Source: Deltaproteobacteria bacterium
GTDB lineage: Bacteria; Desulfobacterota; Binatia; Binatales; Binataceae
Reading direction: 5' to 3'
Length of the DNA stretch: 33,091 nucleotides
NCBI GenBank assembly: GCA_021780585.1
Contig: JAJXYM010000193.1
Span: forward strand, 1-33,091
The translations under genes and the position numbers were made by a program. Below the pieces are notes generated by a model, which worked only from the letters and a program-made list of their open reading frames with translations, made no database searches and was not told where the DNA came from. This document shows, piece after piece, positions 9,074 through 20,850 of this stretch (the first letter of the stretch is position 1; every line of letters starts with the position of its first letter).

Positions 9074-9410
9074 CGGCCGACGCGCCGGACGCGTGGCGGC
9101 GGACGTCGCCGATCCACGCTATCACGGTGGTCTCCGCGATCAACCGCCGCGTGGCGGAGCCTCGCGCCTTGGCTCAGAATAGCGCCGTCTGGCGGCGTCT
9201 GGCGCGCCGGGATCATCCGCGCACCGAGCGACCGGGAGAAGAAATTCACCCTGACGGAGCGATCTCTGGCGATGCTATCGATGCGGGCAGGTCGGATGCG
9301 CGCCGGCCGCCCGCTGTCGTATGACCACCCCCGCCGCATCGAATTCCCCGCCCCGATCGCAAGTTCTCCCCCGATCGGGTTCCGCACGGGCGGCCGGCCG
9401 CATCGCGGCG

Positions 9411-10756
<1,346 letters not shown>

Positions 10757-10757
<1 letters not shown>

Positions 10758-12541
10758 CAGTGATGCGTCGGGGCCGGCAGTTCGACGATAAAGCGGCTGC
10801 CGCCGCCCTCGGGAGATTCGACGAAGATGCGTCCGCTGTGCGCCTGAACGATGTCCTTGGCGATCGCGAGGCCGAGTCCGGCGGCTCCTTTTTCGGCTCC
10901 GTCGGCGCCGAACTGGGCGTATTTCTCGAAGATGTAGTTGCGGATCGCGGGCGGGATGCCGGGGCCGGAATCGGCGACCTCGATCCGCACCACGCCCGCG
11001 CCCGGATGCACCGCGATTTCGATGCGTCCGCCGGCGGGAGTGTAGCGCAGCGCGTTGCCGACCAGATTTGACACCACCCAGGAGAGTTTCACCGGATCGC
11101 CCTCGAGAACCGGCGCCGCGTCGATCTTCTTGCACAACTGTATGCCCTTTTCGTGCGCCTGGATATTGAAGCGATCGGCCACCTGCGCGACGATGCGCGC
11201 GAGATCGAGCGGGGCCCGTTCGAGCGTGATCGCGCCGGTGTCGCCGCGCGCCAGATTGAGCAGGTTGTCGCTCAGAAGCTTCATCCGGGCGCATTCCTCG
11301 AGAATCGCCTGGACCAGATCGCGCTGGCGCGGCGCGAGCGCGGCTTCCTCGCGGCTCAGCAGTTCGGCCGAAAGCGCGAGCGAGGTGAGCGGCGTGCGTA
11401 ATTCATGGGAGAGCGTCGCGACCAGATTGGCGCGCGCGCGATCCTGATCGCGCAGGTAGGTCACGTCCTGCAGCAGCAGGATCGTGCCGAGCGCGTTGGC
11501 GGCTCCGTGGCGCAGCGGAATCGGCTTGAGCACGAACGAATGGTCGCGCCCGCGCATATGCAGCGTGACCTCGACGCGCTCGCCCGCCGCGCCCTTTTTC
11601 AGCATCCGGAGCGCGTCGCGCACGCGCAGGTAGTGCGGATGGTTGCTGGAGAGATCGTCGAAGGCGGCGCCGAGGGCGTCATGCTGCTCGAGGCCCAGAA
11701 TCAGCGCGGCGGTCTGATTGATATGGATGACCACGCCGTCGCGATCGATCAGCACGACGCCGTCCTCGAGGCTTTCGATAATCGCTTCGGTCTTGCTTTT
11801 TTCGAACACCAGACGCTCGACGTTGAGCTGATCGTATTGTTCGAGCCGTTCGGCCATCTCGTTGAACTCGCGCGCGACGGCGTCGAGTTCGGCGAGCTTC
11901 TGCGGACCCAGCCGCAGATGGGCGCGGCGCTGGCTGACGCCGCGCAGGCGCTCGGCGAGATCGGTCAGCGGATGCGCGAGCGTCCATCCGAGCCACCACG
12001 AAAGCGCCGTCCCGAGCGCCATCACCAGCGCGAGGCCGAGGCCGAATTCGTAGGCGAGGCGCGCGCCGAGGCGGCTCGCGCGGCTGTCCGCGCGGAACAT
12101 CGCGGTCTTGTTCATCGCGATCAGATCGTCGAGGCGGCCGTGCAGCGCGGCGAAGTCGGCGTCGTGGCCGGAATTGGCCGGCGCGCGCGCGCCCGCGGCG
12201 AACAGCCGATCGGCGCGGCGGTGGATGTCGTCCGCGAGTTCGGGCTCGCCAACCTCAGTGAAGTCGTGGTCCTCGATCTCGAGCCAGTGGAAAAATTCAG
12301 CGCGCGCGGCCGGCGCCGCGGCCGGGGCGCGGCCTTCGAGCTCCGCGATCTGCAAAGCGCGCAGCGCCGCGTGCATATGCTGCGCGGCGTCGATACTGAT
12401 GTAATTGCGGTACAGCGTTTCGCGGATCGCGCCGCCCAGCCGGTAGACGTGGGGCAGCGTATAAAGTCCCAGCAGCACCACCATCACCAGCATCGCGAGC
12501 GAGCCGTTGCGGATGCTGCTGCGGAGGGTGGGGCGGCTCAT
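10757..12541 (-). CDS. HAMP/PAS sensor histidine kinase, part of the split Kdp regulatory system
   Basis: Two TM segments with a helical periplasmic region; HAMP-like WTLAHPLTDLAERLRGVS; PAS; H-box LVATLSHELRTPLTSLALSAELL; HATPase NLVGNALRYTPAGG, DSGPGIPPAIRNYIFEKYAQFG. Overlaps the KdpD-like stop by ATGA. Confidence 0.88.
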
Positions 12542-13698
12542 GAGCTTTCCTCGGGCGCCGCGGCGGCGGCGATTTCGACGTCGAGATCGGGCGCCGCCGC
12601 CACCAGCCGCAGCGGCACCGCGCGGCCGAACCAGCGGCGCCAGAGCGGCTGGCGGGTGCGCCCGACGATGATTTTGGTGACCCCGTGCTCGCGCGCGAAA
12701 TCGACCATCGCGCGCACCACGTCGTCGGCTTTGAGCCAGACGGTCTCCGCGCCGAGATCGCCCGCCAGGTTGATATTGTCGAGCAGCTTGACGAAATTGC
12801 CGGTGTCGACGCGCGCGACGGATTCCGCCGGCGTCTCGACATGCACGGCGTACCAGTCGGCGTTGAGCTGGCCGGCGATGCGCGAGGCCTTGCGCAGCAG
12901 GGCCGCGCTATCGGCGGGATTCGACGACAGCCCGACCATCAGGCGGTCGCCGACGAAGGTGCGCCGGCCGCCCTCGCGCTGGCGGGTTTCGAGATCCTCG
13001 CGCCGGCGATTCAGCCCGCGCGCGATTTCGCGCAGCGCCAGCTCGCGCAGCGACGTAAGATTGCTCGGCTTGAAGAAATTCCTCAGCGCCTGCTCGACGT
13101 GATCGGCCGGATAAATCTTGCCCTCGCGCAGCCGTTCGCGCAGCCCCTCGATACTCAGATCGACGTTAACGACCTGGTCGGCGCGCGACAGCACCGCGTC
13201 GGGCACGGTCTCGCGCACGTCGACGCCGGTGACGCGGCGGACGATCGCGTTGAGGCTTTCGAGGTGCTGGATATTCATCGCGGTGATGACGTTGACGCCG
13301 GCGGCGAGCAGATCTTCGACGTCCTGCCAGCGTTTTTCGTGGCGCGAGCCGGCGGCGTTGGTATGCGGCAATTCGTCGACGATCGCCCATTCGGGCTTGC
13401 GCGCGACAATCGCGTCGAGGTCCATCTCCTCGATCGTCACGCCGCGATAGGCGAGACGTCGGCGCGGCACCACCTCAAGGCCGACGATGCGCTCGGCGGT
13501 TTCCGCGCGGCCGTGGGTCTCGACGAAGCCGACCACGATATCGACGCCGCGCTGGCGCATCTGATGCGCTTCTTCGAGCATCCGGTAGGTCTTGCCGACG
13601 CCGGCCGCCGCGCCGAGATAAATTTTCAGTAGCCCGCGCTGCGGATGCGGCGCGAGATCGAGGAAACTTTCAGGTTCGGGGCGCTTATCCTGAGCCAT
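12538..13698 (-). CDS. kdpD: N-terminal-only KdpD (KdpD sensor domain plus Usp-like domain, no kinase module)
   Basis: LAPHPQRGLLKIYLGAAAGVGKTYRMLEEAHQMRQRGVDIVVGFVETHGR is canonical KdpD N-terminus; PHTNAAGSRHEKRWQDVEDLLAAGVNVITAMNIQHLESLN; Usp-like C-terminal half. Stops before any TM or HisKA region. Confidence 0.92.
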   Translation of the reverse strand: MAQDKRPEPESFLDLAPHPQRGLLKIYLGAAAGVGKTYRMLEEAHQMRQRGVDIVVGFVETHGRAETAERIVGLEVVPRRRLAYRGVTIEEMDLDAIVARKPEWAIVDELPHTNAAGSRHEKRWQDVEDLLAAGVNVITAMNIQHLESLNAIVRRVTGVDVRETVPDAVLSRADQVVNVDLSIEGLRERLREGKIYPADHVEQALRNFFKPSNLTSLRELALREIARGLNRRREDLETRQREGGRRTFVGDRLMVGLSSNPADSAALLRKASRIAGQLNADWYAVHVETPAESVARVDTGNFVKLLDNINLAGDLGAETVWLKADDVVRAMVDFAREHGVTKIIVGRTRQPLWRRWFGRAVPLRLVAAAPDLDVEIAAAAAPEESS

Positions 13699-14286
13699 TC
13701 AGGAGCCGGTGGGCCGGCCGCCCGGGCGCAGGCGGTCGAGCGCGAGGTTGAGCATCAGCACGTTCACCCCCGGTTCGCCGAACAGGCCGAGAAAACGCGG
13801 CCGGGTGTTGGCGCGCACCAGCGCCTGGATCGCATCTTCGCCAAGCCCGCGCGCCTTCGCAACCCGGGGTATCTGCAACGCGGCGGCGGCCGGACTGATT
13901 TCGGGATCGAGGCCGCTGCCCGAGGCCGTCACCAGATCGACCGGCGCCGCGGTTGCGCCGGGATTGCGTTCGCGCAGCTCGCGGACGCGCGCGGCGACCG
14001 CCGTCGCGAGCGCCTTGTTGGTCGGCCCGAGATTCGAGCCGCCGGAGGCGTCGGCGTCGTAACCCTTGTCGCCGGCGGCGGAGGGACGGCCCTGGAAATA
14101 GCGCGGCGCGGAAAAGTTCTGCCCGATCAGCGACGAGCCGACGATCGCGCCGCCGCGCCGAACGAGACTGCCGTCAGCCTGGAACGGAAACAGCGCGTGG
14201 CCGATCTCCGCGATCGCCAATGGATAGACGAGCCCGGTCAGCACGGCCAGCACGATAGTCATTCGGAGGGCGACCCAAAGACGCAT
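13699..14286 (-). CDS. kdpC: K+-transporting ATPase subunit KdpC
   Basis: RMTIVLAVLTGLVYPLAIAEIGHALFPFQADGSL...SSLIGQNFSAPRYFQGRPSAAG; SGSGLDPEISPAAA. Confidence 0.95.
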   Translation of the reverse strand: MRLWVALRMTIVLAVLTGLVYPLAIAEIGHALFPFQADGSLVRRGGAIVGSSLIGQNFSAPRYFQGRPSAAGDKGYDADASGGSNLGPTNKALATAVAARVRELRERNPGATAAPVDLVTASGSGLDPEISPAAAALQIPRVAKARGLGEDAIQALVRANTRPRFLGLFGEPGVNVLMLNLALDRLRPGGRPTGS

Positions 14287-14304
14287 AGCGATAGTCTCCG
14301 CGGT

Positions 14305-16350
14305 TCAGGCGAGATGCAGCGCCGAGACGATCAGGTCGATCGCCTTGATGCCGATGAACGGAACGATGACGCCGCCGAGGCCGTAGATCAGCAGGTTGCG
14401 CGTGAGGATCGCGGCCGCTCCCAGCGGCCGATAGGCGACGCCGCGCAGCGCCAGCGGAATCAACGCGACAATGATGAGGGCGTTGAAAATGACCGCCGAC
14501 AGGATCGCGCTCTCCGGCGTCGCCAGCCGCATGATGTTGAGCGACTGCAGATCCGGATAGCCGATCACGAACATCGCCGGAATAATCGCGAAGTATTTGG
14601 CGACGTCGTTGGCGATCGAAAAGGTGGTCAGCGCGCCGCGCGTGATCAGCAATTGCTTGCCGATCTCGACCACCTCCATCACCTTGGTCGGATTCGAATC
14701 GAGATCGACCATGTTGCCGGCTTCGCGCGCGGCCTGCGTGCCGGCGTTCATCGCGATGCCGACGTCGGCCTGGGCCAGCGCGGGCGCGTCGTTGGTGCCG
14801 TCGCCGATCATCGCGACCAGCTTGCCCTGCGCCTGCTCCTCGCGAATCAGCCTGAGCTTGGTTTCGGGCGTCGCTTCGGCGAGAAAGTCGTCGACGCCCG
14901 ATTCTTTCGCGATCGCGGCGGCGGTGAGCGGATTGTCGCCGGTGATCATCACGGTGCGCAGGCCCATCGCGCGCAATCGTTCGAAGCGTTCGCGGATGCC
15001 CTCCTTGACGACGTCCTTGAGATGGATCACGCCGAGCATCCGGGCGTTGTCCGCGACCACCAGCGGCGTGCCGCCCGAGCGCGCGATCCCTTCGACGATC
15101 GGGGCGAGGTCGGCGGGCGCGCGGCCGCCGCGCTCCTCGATGAACTTGATTACCGAGTCGGTGGCGCCCTTGCGAATCCGATGGCCGTGGAGATCGACGC
15201 CGCTCATCCGGGTCTGCGCCGAAAACGGGATGAACTGGGCGCCGTCGTCGCCAAGCTCGCGTCCGCGCAGTCCGTAGGCGCGCTTCGCCAGCACCACGAT
15301 CGAACGGCCCTCGGGCGTTTCGTCGGCGAGCGAGGCGAGTTGCGCCGCCTCCGCAAGTTCCTGCGGCAGCACGCCGGCGACCGGCAGAAACTCCTCGGCC
15401 ATCCGATTTCCCAGCGTGATCGTGCCGGTCTTGTCGAGCAGCAGCGTATCGACGTCGCCGGCGGCCTCGACCGCCCGGCCCGACATCGCGAGCACGTTAT
15501 GCTGCACCAGACGGTCCATCCCGGCGATGCCGATGGCGGAGAGCAGGCCGCCGATCGTGGTTGGAATCAGGCACACCAGCAGGGCGACCAGCACCGGCAG
15601 GGTCAGCACCGTGCCGCCATAGAGCGCGAACGGATAGAGCGACACGCACACCATCATGAAGATGATCGTGAGGCCGGCGAGCAGGATGCTGAGGGCGATT
15701 TCGTTGGGCGTTTTCTGGCGCTGCGCGCCCTCGACCAGGCCGATCATGCGATCGAGAAACGTCTCGCCGGGGTTGGCCGTGATACGCACCTTGATCCAGT
15801 CCGAGATGACCGTGGTGCCGCCGGTGACGGCGCTGCGATCGCCGCCGCTTTCGCGGATGACGGGCGCGGATTCGCCGGTGATTGCGGCCTCGTTGACGGC
15901 GGCGACGCCCTCGATCACTTCGCCGTCGCCGGGAATCACGTCGCCCGCCGCGACCATCACGACGTCGCCCTTGCGCAGTTCCGTCGCGGGCACGAGCGTC
16001 ACGGCTCCGCCGCCGGCGCCGATCCGTTTGGCCATCGTTTCGGTGCGCGTTTTGCGCAGATTGTCGGCCTGCGCCTTGCCGCGCCCTTCGGCCATCGCTT
16101 CGGCGAAATTGGCGAAGCCGACGGTGAACCAGAGCCAGATTGCGATCTGGACCTCGAAGCCGAGCTGCCGATGCGCTCCGGTCGCCAGATTGCCCACGAG
16201 GATCAGCGTGACGGCGAGCGCCGTGACCTCGACCACGAACATCACGGGATTTTTCGCCTGGACGCGCGGATCGAATTTGCGCAGTGAATCGAGCGCCGCG
16301 GCGCGGACGATTTTGCCGTCCCAGAGCGGGGTCGCCTTGCGTTCAGCCAT
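14305..16350 (-). CDS. kdpB: K+-transporting P-type ATPase subunit KdpB
   Basis: [11 protein letters not shown] phosphorylation motif, [64 protein letters not shown]. Confidence 0.97.
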   Translation of the reverse strand: MAERKATPLWDGKIVRAAALDSLRKFDPRVQAKNPVMFVVEVTALAVTLILVGNLATGAHRQLGFEVQIAIWLWFTVGFANFAEAMAEGRGKAQADNLRKTRTETMAKRIGAGGGAVTLVPATELRKGDVVMVAAGDVIPGDGEVIEGVAAVNEAAITGESAPVIRESGGDRSAVTGGTTVISDWIKVRITANPGETFLDRMIGLVEGAQRQKTPNEIALSILLAGLTIIFMMVCVSLYPFALYGGTVLTLPVLVALLVCLIPTTIGGLLSAIGIAGMDRLVQHNVLAMSGRAVEAAGDVDTLLLDKTGTITLGNRMAEEFLPVAGVLPQELAEAAQLASLADETPEGRSIVVLAKRAYGLRGRELGDDGAQFIPFSAQTRMSGVDLHGHRIRKGATDSVIKFIEERGGRAPADLAPIVEGIARSGGTPLVVADNARMLGVIHLKDVVKEGIRERFERLRAMGLRTVMITGDNPLTAAAIAKESGVDDFLAEATPETKLRLIREEQAQGKLVAMIGDGTNDAPALAQADVGIAMNAGTQAAREAGNMVDLDSNPTKVMEVVEIGKQLLITRGALTTFSIANDVAKYFAIIPAMFVIGYPDLQSLNIMRLATPESAILSAVIFNALIIVALIPLALRGVAYRPLGAAAILTRNLLIYGLGGVIVPFIGIKAIDLIVSALHLA

Positions 16351-16415
16351 TGCCTGAGTTTCCGTTGTTCAATTAGTCAGTGAGTATTCAACCGGCCATT
16401 ACGGGCGAAGCCGCT

Positions 16416-18143
16416 TCAATAGAGCCGCCCGTGGCGCATCGCGAGTTGCTCGACGATCGGACCGAGCGCGTCGGCCGGAAAGAACGTCAGCGCCGCGACG
16501 ATCAGAATCACGCCGACCAGCAGAATGACGAAGACCGCGCCATTGGTCGGGAAGGTGCCGGCGCTGGGCGGAACCGTGCGTTTGGCCGCCAGCGATCCCG
16601 CCAGCGCGAGCACCGGTATTTTCATCAGGAAGCGCCCCGCGAGCATCACGAGGCCCAACGTGACGTTGTAGAAAGGCGTATTGGCGTTGAGGCCGGCGAA
16701 GGCCGATCCATTGTTCGCGGACGCCTCGGTGTAGGCGTAAAGGACTTGCGTGAAGCCGTGCGGACCGGGATTCGAGATTCCGGCCAGGCCGGCCGGCAGC
16801 ACGATCGCGATCGCGGCGGGAATCAGGATGACCAGCGGGAAGACGAGGATGAAGAGCATCGCGAGCTTCATCTCGCGCCCCTCGATTTTCTTGCCCAGAT
16901 ATTCCGGCGTCCGGCCGACCATCAGGCCCGCGATAAAGACCGCCAGCACGGCCATCACCAGCATTCCGTACAGTCCCGAGCCGACGCCGCCGAAGATGAT
17001 TTCGCCGATCTGCATGTTGAGCAGCGGGATCAGTCCGCCCAGCGGCGTGAAACTGTCGTGCATCGAATTGACCGCGCCACACGAGGTGTCGGTGGTGATC
17101 GTGGCCCAGAGCGCGGAATCAACGATGCCGAAACGGACCTCCTTGCCCTCCATGTTGCCGCCGCTTTGCGCGGCCGAGGCGCGTTGATCGGCGCCCGCGC
17201 GAGTCAGCATCGGATTGCCGCGCTGCTCGCTCCAGGTCGCGATCGCGACGCCCATCAGGAAGAGGATCGCCATCGCGCCGAACAGCGCCCATCCCTGACG
17301 CCGATCGCCGACCATCCGGCCGAACGTATGCGTCAGGCCCGCGCCGATCGAAATGATCGCGAGCATCTCGATCAGATCCGTAAGCGGCGTCGGATTTTCA
17401 TACGGATGCGCCGAGTTGGCGTTGAAAAAGCCGCCGCCGTTGGTGCCCAGCTCCTTGATCGCCTCCTGCGAGGCGACCGGACCCTGCGCGATCGTTTGTG
17501 TGGCGCCTGCGACGGTTTGCGTCTGAACGTACGGCGCGAAATTCTGCGGCACGCCCTGCCAGACCAGCGCGAGCGCCATCACGATGCTGAGCGGGAGCAG
17601 AATCCAGAGCGTCGCGCGCGTCAGATCGACCCAGAAGTTGCCGATCGTTTTCGCGTTGCGCCGCACAAAGCCGCGAATCACGGCGATCGCGATCGCGATT
17701 CCGGCGGCGGCGGAAACGAAATTGTGAAACGCCAGTCCCGCCATCTGCGTCAGGTAAGACATGGTCGATTCGCCGGCGTAGGCCTGCCAGTTGGTATTGG
17801 TGGTGAAGCTGGCGGCGGTGTTGAAGGCGAGATCGGGCGCGACCGCGCTCAATCCTTGCGGGTTCAGCGGCAGCAGGCCCTGCAGGCGCTGGAGCGCATA
17901 GAGCAGCAGCATCCCGGCCGCGCTGAACAGCAGCATCGCGACGGCGTATTCGACCCAGCTCTGTTCGGTTTCCGGATGGACGCCCGCGAGGCGATAGATC
18001 AGCCGCTCGATCGGCCTGAGCGCGGGATCGAGCAAGGTTGGTTCATGGCTGAAGACGCGCGCCATGTAGCGGCCGAGCGGCACGCTGATCGCGACGACGA
18101 TCAGGAAAAACAATCCGATTTGGATTACGGCGTTGGCGAGCAC
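16416..18143 (-). CDS. kdpA: K+-transporting ATPase subunit KdpA
   Basis: [71 protein letters not shown] start preceded by AGGAGAA. Confidence 0.96.
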   Translation of the reverse strand: MLANAVIQIGLFFLIVVAISVPLGRYMARVFSHEPTLLDPALRPIERLIYRLAGVHPETEQSWVEYAVAMLLFSAAGMLLLYALQRLQGLLPLNPQGLSAVAPDLAFNTAASFTTNTNWQAYAGESTMSYLTQMAGLAFHNFVSAAAGIAIAIAVIRGFVRRNAKTIGNFWVDLTRATLWILLPLSIVMALALVWQGVPQNFAPYVQTQTVAGATQTIAQGPVASQEAIKELGTNGGGFFNANSAHPYENPTPLTDLIEMLAIISIGAGLTHTFGRMVGDRRQGWALFGAMAILFLMGVAIATWSEQRGNPMLTRAGADQRASAAQSGGNMEGKEVRFGIVDSALWATITTDTSCGAVNSMHDSFTPLGGLIPLLNMQIGEIIFGGVGSGLYGMLVMAVLAVFIAGLMVGRTPEYLGKKIEGREMKLAMLFILVFPLVILIPAAIAIVLPAGLAGISNPGPHGFTQVLYAYTEASANNGSAFAGLNANTPFYNVTLGLVMLAGRFLMKIPVLALAGSLAAKRTVPPSAGTFPTNGAVFVILLVGVILIVAALTFFPADALGPIVEQLAMRHGRLY

Positions 18144-18152
18144 GCGCTTCTC

Positions 18153-18245
18153 CTAGAATTTCTCCGGACGCAGCATCGCGTAAACGAGATATACGGTGAG
18201 CGCGGCGGCGATCGCCGACCCCAGCAGCAATTCCCATCCGTTCAT
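18153..18245 (-). CDS. kdpF: KdpF small membrane subunit (30 aa), absent from the supplied ORF track
   Basis: Hand translation of the minus strand: MNGWELLLGSAIAAALTVYLVYAMLRPEKF*. A hydrophobic helix plus VYAMLRPEKF tail is the KdpF signature, immediately upstream of kdpA. Confidence 0.9.
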   Translation of the reverse strand: MNGWELLLGSAIAAALTVYLVYAMLRPEKF

Positions 18246-18325
18246 AGTTTCGCGCATCCCCGGACGTAGCCGAGCGCGACCGCGAAGAAGGCGCACGTGG
18301 CCACGATGAAAATTACGTCGAGCAT
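18242..18325 (-). CDS. Candidate 27-aa membrane micro-ORF upstream of kdpF
   Basis: Hand translation: MLDVIFIVATCAFFAVALGYVRGCAKL*. Its stop overlaps the kdpF start (ATGA); single hydrophobic helix with a basic C-terminus. Confidence 0.6.
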   Translation of the reverse strand: MLDVIFIVATCAFFAVALGYVRGCAKL

Positions 18326-18338
18326 GACGACTCGATAA

Positions 18339-18354
18339 TGCAGCTTCCGTGCCC
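18339..18354 (-). promoter_or_regulatory. Candidate sigma-54 (-24/-12) promoter for the kdp operon
   Basis: Minus strand GGGCACGGAAGCTGCA against consensus TGGCACGNNNNTTGCW: invariant GG and GC dinucleotides at 10-nt spacing, GGCACG intact, two mismatches. Confidence 0.65.
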
Positions 18355-18443
18355 CGCGCGGATCGGGTGGGAAAAGCGGGGGTTTTCGCGCGGAAAGACC
18401 GGCGTTAATGCGGAATGCGGTGGCGGCCGTGATGCAAATTGAA

Positions 18444-18482
18444 ACGGCGCCGCGACGCGCTCACACGCGTCCCCGGCGCCGT
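18444..18482 (-). terminator. Strong stem-loop downstream of the acyl-CoA dehydrogenase; terminator-like
   Basis: ACGGCGCCG-C-GACGCG-CTCACA-CGCGTC-CC-CGGCGCCGT: 9-bp plus 6-bp perfect arms, 6-nt loop; minus-strand continuation TTTCAATTTG. Confidence 0.6.
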
Positions 18483-18524
18483 CACAGGCGGAAACTTCGG
18501 CGTGATTCGGGCGGCCGGCGCGTC

Positions 18525-19682
18525 TCAGCCGCGCGCTTCGAGTCCCATCCGCCGCGCGATAATCACTTTCATGATTTCGTTCGTGCCGGCGTAAATCGAT
18601 TGCACCGCCGCGTCCGCGTAATCCATCGCCACGGGATATTCGAGCATGAAGCCGTAGCCGCCATGCAGTTGCAGGCACTGGCTGGCAACGCGTTTGAGCA
18701 GTTCGGTCGTCCACCATTTCGCCATGCTCACTTCGGTCACGACGTCGTCGCCGCGCACGTGCGCCGCCATCAGGCGGTCGACGAAGGTCTGGCCGACTTC
18801 AACTTCGGTGGCCATCTCGGCCAGCTTGAACTGCGTATTCTGGAAGGCGGCGATCGGCTGGCCGAAGGCGCGGCGGCCCTTGGCGTAATCGATCGTGTCG
18901 TCGAGGCAGCGGCGCGCGCTGGTGATCGCCTGGATCGCGCAGACCAGCCGCTCCTGCTGCAGCTTCTCCATCAGCATCTTGAAGCCTTCGCCCTCGCGGC
19001 CGAGCAGATTCGACGCCGGCACGCGGCAATCCTCGAAAAACAGCTCGCTGGTGTCCTGACCCTTGAGGCCGAGCTTTTCCAGCTTGCGGCCGCGCACGAA
19101 GCCGGGCGCATCCGCGTCCACCAGAATCAGGCTGACGCCGCGATGGGCCGGCTTGGCGTCGGGATTGGTCTTGGCGACGACGACGATCAGATCGGCAAGC
19201 TGGCCGTTGGAGATGAACATCTTGGAGCCGTTGATCACGTAGCTGTCGCCGTCGCGCCGGGCGGTCGTGCGAACGGCGGCGAGATCGGAGCCGGTGCCCG
19301 GCTCGGTCATCGCGATCGCGAGGATGATTTCACCGGCGATCGCGCCGGGCAGATAGCGCCGCTTCTGCTCTTCCGAACCGAAGGTCGAGATATACGGCAT
19401 GATGATGTCCGAATGGAGACCCATCATCAGGCCATGCGCGCGGACCCGCGCGAGTTCCTCGATCACGATCGCGTCATAGAGGAAGTCGACGCCGGCGCCG
19501 CCGTATGCCGCCGGCGCGTTGGCGCCGAGGAAGCCGGCCGCGCCCAGCTTGCGCCAGCTTTCGCGATCGCTGATTCCGGCGCGGTTCCAGCTCTCGATTT
19601 TCGGCGTGATTTCGCTCTCGACGAAGCGTTTGACCTGGTCGCGGAACATCTCGTGCTCTTCGGTAAAGATCTCTCGGCGCAT
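18525..19682 (-). CDS. Acyl-CoA dehydrogenase
   Basis: MRREIFTEEHEMFRDQVKRFVESEITP, AMTEPGTGSDLAAVRTTA, QLHGGYGFMLEYPVAMDYADAAVQSIYAGTNEIMKVIIAR. ATG at 19682 preferred over 19721. Confidence 0.93.
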   Translation of the reverse strand: MRREIFTEEHEMFRDQVKRFVESEITPKIESWNRAGISDRESWRKLGAAGFLGANAPAAYGGAGVDFLYDAIVIEELARVRAHGLMMGLHSDIIMPYISTFGSEEQKRRYLPGAIAGEIILAIAMTEPGTGSDLAAVRTTARRDGDSYVINGSKMFISNGQLADLIVVVAKTNPDAKPAHRGVSLILVDADAPGFVRGRKLEKLGLKGQDTSELFFEDCRVPASNLLGREGEGFKMLMEKLQQERLVCAIQAITSARRCLDDTIDYAKGRRAFGQPIAAFQNTQFKLAEMATEVEVGQTFVDRLMAAHVRGDDVVTEVSMAKWWTTELLKRVASQCLQLHGGYGFMLEYPVAMDYADAAVQSIYAGTNEIMKVIIARRMGLEARG

Positions 19683-19832
19683 AAGCGGACGGCTCCTTGG
19701 ATTCGTGCAAAATCCTTGCACGTTGGCGTTCCGGTTCCAATCGAATAAGTCTCCGCGAATCCGGCGGGGGTTGCCTTCGGACGGCGCGGGCGGCTAAGAC
19801 GGCGCAATCCGGATTCGAGGCGAGGACGGGCG

Positions 19833-20816
19833 ATGAAAGCGATTCATTTCGATCGGCTGGGCGGTCCCGAGGTGATGTACCTGACCGAGGCTCCCGTGCC
19901 GGATTTGCGGCCATCGACGGTGCTGGTGCGCAATTGCGCGATCGCGGTCAATTTCGCCGATACCTTCTTCACGCGCGGCGAATATATCGTGCGGCCGGTT
20001 TTTCCCGACACGCCCGGGATGGAAGCCGCCGGCGTGGTCGAGGCGGTCGCCCCCGACGTGACCGATTTTCGCCCTGGGATGCGCGTGGCGTATATCGGGA
20101 TGGGCGCGTATGCCGACTACACGCTGATTCGGCGCTCGCGCGTGATTCCGCTGCCCGACTTCATGGATTTCGAGCAGGGCGCGGCGCTGCCGATCGCGAT
20201 GCTTACGGCGTGGCATATGCTGCGCACGCTGCATGACGCGCGGGCGGGCGAGACCGTGCTGGTGCATTCGGCGGCGGGCGCGGTCGGAATCGCGGCGGTG
20301 CAAATCGCCAAAGCCTACGGCGCGCGCGTGATCGGCACGGTTTCGAACGCGGAGAAGGCGGAGTTCGCGCGCCAGCACGGAGCCGACGAAACGATCGATT
20401 ACGCGACCCGGGATTTCGCCGCGGAAACGATGCGGCTGACCGGGAATCGCGGCGTCGATCTGATTCTCGACGCGGTCGGCGCGCCGACTTTCGCCGCCGG
20501 CATCGGCTGTCTCGCGCCGTTCGGCCATCTGATTCTCTACGGCCGCGCGGGCGGCGCGCCCGGTCCGATCGATCCGATGCGGCTGTTCGAACGGTCGCTC
20601 AGCGTAAGCGGTTTCGTGCTGCCGCAGATCTACAATAATCACGCGGTGATGCGGCGCGGACTCGACGACTGTTTCCGCTTGATTCGCGAGGGCAAACTCA
20701 CCGTGCCGATCGGCGGACGCTTCGCGCTCGCGGACGCGGCGGCGGCGCATCGCTTCATCCTCGATCGGCGCTCGGTCGGCAAGCTGATGCTTACGCCGCA
20801 GGGGCGCGCGGATTGA
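19833..20816 (+). CDS. Quinone oxidoreductase-like MDR protein (zinc-independent)
   Basis: MKAIHFDRLGGPEVMYLTEAPVPDL, nucleotide-binding VLVHSAAGAVGIAAVQIAKAYGARVIGTVSNAEK. Confidence 0.88.
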   Translation: MKAIHFDRLGGPEVMYLTEAPVPDLRPSTVLVRNCAIAVNFADTFFTRGEYIVRPVFPDTPGMEAAGVVEAVAPDVTDFRPGMRVAYIGMGAYADYTLIRRSRVIPLPDFMDFEQGAALPIAMLTAWHMLRTLHDARAGETVLVHSAAGAVGIAAVQIAKAYGARVIGTVSNAEKAEFARQHGADETIDYATRDFAAETMRLTGNRGVDLILDAVGAPTFAAGIGCLAPFGHLILYGRAGGAPGPIDPMRLFERSLSVSGFVLPQIYNNHAVMRRGLDDCFRLIREGKLTVPIGGRFALADAAAAHRFILDRRSVGKLMLTPQGRAD

Positions 20817-20850
20817 AGCATCGCGAAAGTTTCTGTTAGCAAAGCGGGAG

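Noticed and set aside
9358-9373. Second -24/-12-like site (minus strand CGGGGGAGAACTTGCG) upstream of the NtrB-like kinase
   Set aside because: Has GG-N10-GC and TTGC but lacks the CACG block and is about 285 bp from the start codon; too likely by chance in GC-rich DNA.
11405-13102. 565-aa plus-strand ORF antisense to the HAMP/PAS kinase and KdpD
   Set aside because: Overlaps two recognisable genes; translation is low-complexity.
13645-16287. 880-aa plus-strand ORF antisense to kdpC and kdpB
   Set aside because: Antisense to two unmistakable genes; composition is dominated by R/D/H/A with no recognisable domain, as expected from GC-rich third-position mirror frames.
16380-18269. 629-aa plus-strand ORF antisense to kdpA and kdpF
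   Set aside because: Same mirror-frame artefact; low-complexity R/D/H/E-rich translation over well-supported genes.
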